A stretch of DNA of 64,000 nucleotides from Oerskovia douganii (GTDB lineage: Bacteria > Actinomycetota > Actinomycetes > Actinomycetales > Cellulomonadaceae): assembly GCF_015142735.1 (NCBI RefSeq), contig NZ_JACSPN010000020.1:1-64000 (forward strand), written 5' to 3'. Shown here piece by piece: positions 60,135-64,000 of the stretch (the stretch's first letter is position 1; every line of letters begins with the position of its first letter). The notes under the pieces are model-generated. The model saw only the letters and a list, made by a program, of their open reading frames with translations. It made no database searches and was not told where the DNA came from. The translations under genes and the position numbers were made by a program.

Positions 60135-61652
60135 TCAGTACGCGCCGTGCCCCGAGAACACGGCTCTGGCCGTCCTGGCCAGGATGAGGAGGTCCCCGAA
60201 CAGCGTCCAGTTCTCGACGTAGTAGACGTCGAGGCGCACGCTCTCCTCCCACGACAGGTCCGAGCGCCCGCCGACCTGCCACAGGCCCGTCAGGCCGGGC
60301 TTGACGAGCAGGCGGCGACGCACCTTCTTCTCGTACGTGCTCACCTCGCGCGGGAGCGGCGGGCGGGGCCCGACGAGGCTCATGTCGCCTCGCAGGACGT
60401 TGAAGATCTGCGGCAGCTCGTCGAGCGAGTAGCGGCGGATGAAGCGGCCGACGGGCGTGACCCGGGGGTCGTTGCGGATCTTGAAGAGCGGCCCGGAGCC
60501 CTCGTTGGTCGCGGCGAGCGCGGCCAGGTCGAGGTCCGACCCGACCCGCATGGACCGGAACTTGAGCATCGAGAACGTCTCGCCGTTGCGCCCGACCCGC
60601 TCCTGCGAGTAGAAGACGGGCCCACGGCTCGTGAGGCGCACCGCGAGGCCCACGGCGACCAGGACGGGCAGCAGCAGGAACGTGAGGAGCGCCGCACCGA
60701 ACCAGTCGGAGATCGACTTGACGACGAACTTGGGCCCGGTGAAGCGCGGGGCGTCGACGTGCAGGAGCGAGACCGACTCGGCGGGCGTGATCGTGATACG
60801 AGGCCCGGCCACGTCGACCAGCTCGGTCGTCAGCATGAGGTCGACGCCGACGGGCTCGAGCTCCCACCCGAGGTGGCGCACGACGTCGGCGGTCACGGCG
60901 TCCGAGCCGCTCACCGCGACGCAGCCCGCGCCGATCCGGACCGCGACCTCGCTGGCCGCGCGCAGGTCGCCGAGGACCGGCACGCCCAGGATGGCGTCAC
61001 CCTCCCCCGTGCGCCCGCTCGGGGTGCACACCGCGACGACCCGGTAGCCGGAGCTGTCGCGCTCGTTGAGGTCGCGGATCAGCCGCTCGGCCTGGTCCCG
61101 GTGACCGATCGCGAGGACGGCCGTGCGGTGGGTGCCCGCGGTGCGCTTGCGGTGCAACCACTGGCGCCAGAAGTAGCGCCCCAGGAGCAGTCCGGCGAGG
61201 CCGAGGGGGAAGGCGAAGATCAGGTAGCCGCGGGCTTCCTGGAAGCGCAGGAGGAACGCGAGGATCGCGAGGACGCCGAAGAGGCGCCAGGACGCGTCGA
61301 ACACCCGCTGGTACTCGGTGGGGCCGCTGCCCACGACCCGGACGTCCCGGGTCTTGGCGAGCGCGAGGGAACCTGCCCAGGCCGCCCCGATGAGGATGCT
61401 GAGCACGAGGTAGGGGAGGAACAGGTTCTCGCGGACGGGCTGGCTGATGAACTGGTCCCAGCGCATGAAGTAGGCGGCGGTGACACCGATCGTGATCGCG
61501 AGGAAGTCCGTGGCGACGAGGCGGATCCGGTACGACCGTTCCCACGAGACCGTGGCGAACGCCTCGCGAACCGCCCGAATCGGTCCCGGGGGGGCTGTCG
61601 TCAGGATGTGGCGGAGTCCACGACTCGAATCCTGAATGACGCTTCCGGCCAT
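60135..61652 (-). CDS. Polyprenyl-phosphate sugar-1-phosphate transferase (WbaP/CpsE-like)
   Basis: 505 residues. Four N-terminal helices (about 45-160), a CoA-binding-like soluble domain (about 175-280, VLAIGHRDQAERLIRDL), a membrane re-entrant helix (FGAALLTFLLLPVLVAVGLAV) and the catalytic bac_transf domain with SRGPVFYSQERVGRNG, FSMLKFRSM, YSLDELPQIFNVLRGDMSLVGPRPPLPRE and KPGLTGLWQVGGRSDLSWEE. It places the first sugar phosphate on undecaprenyl phosphate and so starts repeat-unit synthesis for the locus. A long 5' region with a palindrome suggests its own regulation. Confidence 0.96.
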   Translation of the reverse strand: MAGSVIQDSSRGLRHILTTAPPGPIRAVREAFATVSWERSYRIRLVATDFLAITIGVTAAYFMRWDQFISQPVRENLFLPYLVLSILIGAAWAGSLALAKTRDVRVVGSGPTEYQRVFDASWRLFGVLAILAFLLRFQEARGYLIFAFPLGLAGLLLGRYFWRQWLHRKRTAGTHRTAVLAIGHRDQAERLIRDLNERDSSGYRVVAVCTPSGRTGEGDAILGVPVLGDLRAASEVAVRIGAGCVAVSGSDAVTADVVRHLGWELEPVGVDLMLTTELVDVAGPRITITPAESVSLLHVDAPRFTGPKFVVKSISDWFGAALLTFLLLPVLVAVGLAVRLTSRGPVFYSQERVGRNGETFSMLKFRSMRVGSDLDLAALAATNEGSGPLFKIRNDPRVTPVGRFIRRYSLDELPQIFNVLRGDMSLVGPRPPLPREVSTYEKKVRRRLLVKPGLTGLWQVGGRSDLSWEESVRLDVYYVENWTLFGDLLILARTARAVFSGHGAY

Positions 61653-61749
61653 GGCCCGGCTACCTCTCGATCTATCCGGCAGCCGCTTCTGGACCGCCGG
61701 AACGCCTCATCGTAAGAGTCGGCAAGCAAATTGATGAACGAACTACCGG

Positions 61750-61771
61750 CCTTTTCACCCGGGTGAGAAGG
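61750..61771. promoter_or_regulatory. 22-bp near-palindrome upstream of the initiating sugar transferase
   Basis: The arm CCTTTTCACCC (61750-61760) faces GGGTGAGAAGG (61761-61771): 10 of 11 pairs match. It is about 100 nt upstream of the transferase ATG. Two more half-sites, GGGTGAAAAG (62061-62070) and TTTTTCACCC (62241-62250), lie in the same 650-nt gene-free stretch (61653-62302). That stretch has no convincing ORF and no known RNA motif. Confidence 0.5.
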
Positions 61772-62302
61772 ACCTTCGCCCGGCGGGTCCGGGCGCCGGA
61801 TGCCGCCGATCCCTGGACCCGTCCTACACACTGGGCACGACCGGTGAATGGAGATGGACGGATGTCCACCTCGAGGAACATGCTGCATTCTTCGACGTCA
61901 CGCACCGATCACCTCGAACCATTTCTTGGACAATCGTCCTAGGAATTGGTGGCGTCAAGGCTTCGGATCGTAGCGGCTGGAGATACGGCCCCGGAACCCC
62001 GTCCGCAGGCCGCGTCACCCGGGAGGGACGGGCCGGCGGACGCCTTGTGACAGCGGTCACGGGTGAAAAGGTACGACCCGACCTGGCGCGTCGCACCCCC
62101 CGTCGGGGCCTACCGCTGCGATACGCGCGGTTCGTCCCGTTTGGCATCGCCAGCAGCGTCGCACCCCTACCGGAGGTAAGGCTTTTAGCACGCCGCCCGC
62201 GCGGATCGCCCCGCCGACACGCCCTTCGTCCGACGTCCCGTTTTTCACCCGCCGGCACGTGTCCGCGCTCGTCCTCGGACGCCCGGGTCGTAGACTTCGA
62301 GC

Positions 62303-62608
62303 GTGCCCTCGATGCTCTCCCTGCTGATCCACCCGGAGCGACGGCGACCCAACGCGCCGGCGCTGCGCGTCGATCTCCGACCGGTGATCCTGGTCGGCAT
62401 GAGCCTGTGGGCCGTCGGCCTCGTCGCTGCCGTCGTCCTGCTGGCGCTCGACCGCGCGACGTTCGAGCTCCCCGCGACCTGCGCCGCGGGGATCGCGCTG
62501 GGCGTGGTCGCTCTCGGCTGGGAGCGGCGCAACCGGAGCGAGTACCGCTCGGCCGACGACGACCCGGCAGCAGCCGACGGCGACGGGACCCCGGAGACCG
62601 CGGCCTAG
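62303..62608 (+). CDS. DUF2530-type small membrane protein
   Basis: 101 residues with two membrane helices (about 29-49 and 56-75) separated by a short loop: LRVDLRPVILVGMSLWAVGLVAAVVLLAL and CAAGIALGVVALGWERRNR. The arrangement and the WExRxR end of helix 2 fit the actinobacterial DUF2530 family, of unknown role. The C-terminal ~20 residues are acidic. GTG start. Its TAG overlaps the stop of the convergent MFS gene within CTAG. Confidence 0.8.
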   Translation: MPSMLSLLIHPERRRPNAPALRVDLRPVILVGMSLWAVGLVAAVVLLALDRATFELPATCAAGIALGVVALGWERRNRSEYRSADDDPAAADGDGTPETAA

Positions 62609-63855
62609 CCCTCGATCCCGGCCCGACGGCGCGTGGTCCGGTTCGCGTGCACCGACCACCGCGGCACCCACCGCGCGAGCGCCACCGCCCCGAGCAGTCC
62701 CACGGTCCCGGACGCGACGATCCCGCCCGCCAGGCTGCCCAGCGCGGCCCCCGCCGACACCACGAGCGGTCCGAGCGCGGCCCCCGAGTCCTGGAAGAGC
62801 CGCCAGATCCCGAGGAACTGCGCGCGGACGTCCGGTGGCGCGACGTCGGCCCCGAGCGTCATGAGGATCCCCGAGCCGATCCCGTTGCCGAAGCCCATGA
62901 CCATCGCGACCACGGCCACCCCCGCGACCGTGCTCGTGAGCGGCAGGACCACGATCGCCCCGCCGAGGACCACCATGCACGGGATCGCGACCCACAACCT
63001 GCCCATGCGGTCCATGACCTTGCCCGCCGGGTAGAACAGCAGCATGTCGACGGCCCCGGAGAGCCCGAAGACCACGCTCGTCGTGGCAGGGCTGAACCCC
63101 AGGTGCTCGGACCACAGGGGCAGCACGACCTGACGGGCCGCGCGCGTGGCCCCGACCATCACGACCGCGATCCCGAGCGTCGCGAACACGCGCCAGCTCC
63201 CGGCGAGCACCGTGCGGAAGCTTGCCGGGGCCACCGAGCGCCGGTGTGCGGTGGCGCCCGCCGCGACGTCGGGCACGAGGGCCGTGACGAGGCCCGCCAC
63301 GACGCTGGTCCCGACCGCGAGCCAGTAGACCGCGGACAGCTCCCACACCCACAGCACGGCGGCCGCCGCGAACGGTCCCACGAACGCCCCGATCCGGTGC
63401 GTGCCCGCGAGGGTCGACAGGGCCCGGGCCCGCTTGAGCACGGGCGTGACCTCGGTCAGGTACGCCTGCCGGGCCAGCATGAAGACCGCGTTGGTCATGC
63501 CCACGCAGAACACGCCGGCCCCCAGGACCCAGAGGTTGGGCGCGAGGGCGCACGCGACGAGCCCGACGATCGAGGCGGCCGCGGCCGTCATCATGGCGCG
63601 CCGGTCGCCGAACCGGGCCGCGAACGCGCCCGCGGGCACGTCGCCGGCGATCTGCCCGAGGCCCAGCAGCGCGACCACGAACCCGGCGAGCGCTATCCCG
63701 GCCCCCATCGAGATCGCGCTCAGCGCGATCACGGGGACGATCGCGCTGACGCCCGCCTCGAACACGAAGGTCGGGACGTACACGCCGCCCACGAGGCGGC
63801 GGTCGAAGATCCCGGACGGACCGTGGGCGCGGGGCTCCGAGACCTCCGACGTCAC
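62605..63855 (-). CDS. MFS transporter
   Basis: 416 residues, 12 membrane helices. GQIAGDVPAGAFAARFGDRRAMM is the loop 2-3 signature, and APDVRAQFLGIWRLFQDSG-like text (PPDVRAQFLGIWRLFQDSGAALGPL) is found in drug/proton antiporters. GTG at 63855 overlaps the upstream gene stop as GTGA and is preferred over the in-frame GTG at 63867. Substrate unknown. Confidence 0.9.
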   Translation of the reverse strand: MTSEVSEPRAHGPSGIFDRRLVGGVYVPTFVFEAGVSAIVPVIALSAISMGAGIALAGFVVALLGLGQIAGDVPAGAFAARFGDRRAMMTAAAASIVGLVACALAPNLWVLGAGVFCVGMTNAVFMLARQAYLTEVTPVLKRARALSTLAGTHRIGAFVGPFAAAAVLWVWELSAVYWLAVGTSVVAGLVTALVPDVAAGATAHRRSVAPASFRTVLAGSWRVFATLGIAVVMVGATRAARQVVLPLWSEHLGFSPATTSVVFGLSGAVDMLLFYPAGKVMDRMGRLWVAIPCMVVLGGAIVVLPLTSTVAGVAVVAMVMGFGNGIGSGILMTLGADVAPPDVRAQFLGIWRLFQDSGAALGPLVVSAGAALGSLAGGIVASGTVGLLGAVALARWVPRWSVHANRTTRRRAGIEG

Positions 63856-64000
63856 GCCTCGTCCCACGCGGTCTCGGCGAGCAGATCGTCGGCCGCGGCC
63901 GGGTCGGCCAGCGCCGACTCCAGCAGGTGCCGCGCCCCGGGGCGTCCGGCGGCGGTGGCCAGGCCGCGCGCGAGGCCCGCGGTCGTCGCGGCGTGCACCT
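63852..64000 (-). CDS. 3' end of an unidentified gene (truncated by window edge)
   Basis: Open on the - strand from the window edge to a TGA at 63852-63854, ending in ADDLLAETAWDEA. The visible ~48 codons are Ala/Leu/Arg-rich and helical with normal genome codon use. The GTGA overlap with the MFS start supports a real, co-transcribed gene. Too little is present to name it. Confidence 0.55.
   Translation of the reverse strand, partial: VHAATTAGLARGLATAAGRPGARHLLESALADPAAADDLLAETAWDEA

Overview
This window is high-GC DNA (roughly 70% G+C over most of its length) with dense, often stop/start-overlapping genes and frequent GTG starts. Several -10-like TAGGAT elements sit 6-7 nt before a start codon, suggesting leaderless transcripts. 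Gene content points to a Gram-positive actinobacterium: a DtxR/IdeR-type regulator, actinobacterial-type serC, a VKOR protein, DUF2530, LytR-CpsA-Psr and NlpC/P60 proteins, a c-di-AMP riboswitch and a CIRCE element. My inference is order Micrococcales, near Cellulomonadaceae/Promicromonosporaceae; the species cannot be read from this window alone. No rRNA, CRISPR array, phage, transposase or complete insertion sequence was seen.

Layout. 0-12.4 kb: penicillin-acylase-type Ntn hydrolase, FmdB zinc ribbon behind a CIRCE operator, SAF-domain protein, mscL, a very large superfamily-1-like helicase relative whose ATPase motifs look decayed, VKOR, a membrane-anchored esterase and tRNA-Arg(CCT). 12.6-18.8 kb: a lipoprotein / adaptor / MacB-type ABC operon divergent from a response regulator-histidine kinase pair. 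The gap holds two mirrored pairs of heptamers, so this looks like one self-contained cell-envelope stress or peptide-efflux module. 18.7-24 kb: HerA-like ATPase, folA-thyA, OsmC, EcsC-like and SRPBCC proteins. 24-31.2 kb: PadR regulator, ddaH-rocD, a class I aminotransferase and a DrrAB-type exporter. 31.2-38.2 kb: universal stress protein, NlpC/P60 with c-di-AMP riboswitch, DtxR-type regulator, serC, and a MarR-MFS pair.

38.3-61.7 kb is a cell-surface polysaccharide locus. A DUF6270 protein and an LCP ligase lie on its left. A rightward operon (two glycosyltransferases, Wzm/Wzt-type ABC exporter, WecB epimerase) runs towards a leftward operon (CgeB-like/GT2 fusion, WecC dehydrogenase, a second CgeB-like protein, a GT2/GT4 fusion, a heparinase II/III-like protein and a DUF6270-alpha/beta-hydrolase fusion). 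manA, an NCS2 purine permease and a polyprenyl-phosphate sugar transferase follow. WecB plus WecC implies UDP-ManNAc uronic acid; the ABC exporter and LCP protein imply export and attachment of a wall glycopolymer.

The last four genes of the leftward operon have much lower G+C (about 50%) than everything around them. They are nevertheless joined to high-GC wecC by an exact 4-nt ATGA overlap, as expected for a swapped serotype-like cassette at the centre of the locus. 62.3-64 kb holds a DUF2530 protein, an MFS transporter and the 3' end of an unidentified gene. Scattered through the first 26 kb is a 16-bp sequence present in five exact copies in both orientations, in and out of genes.
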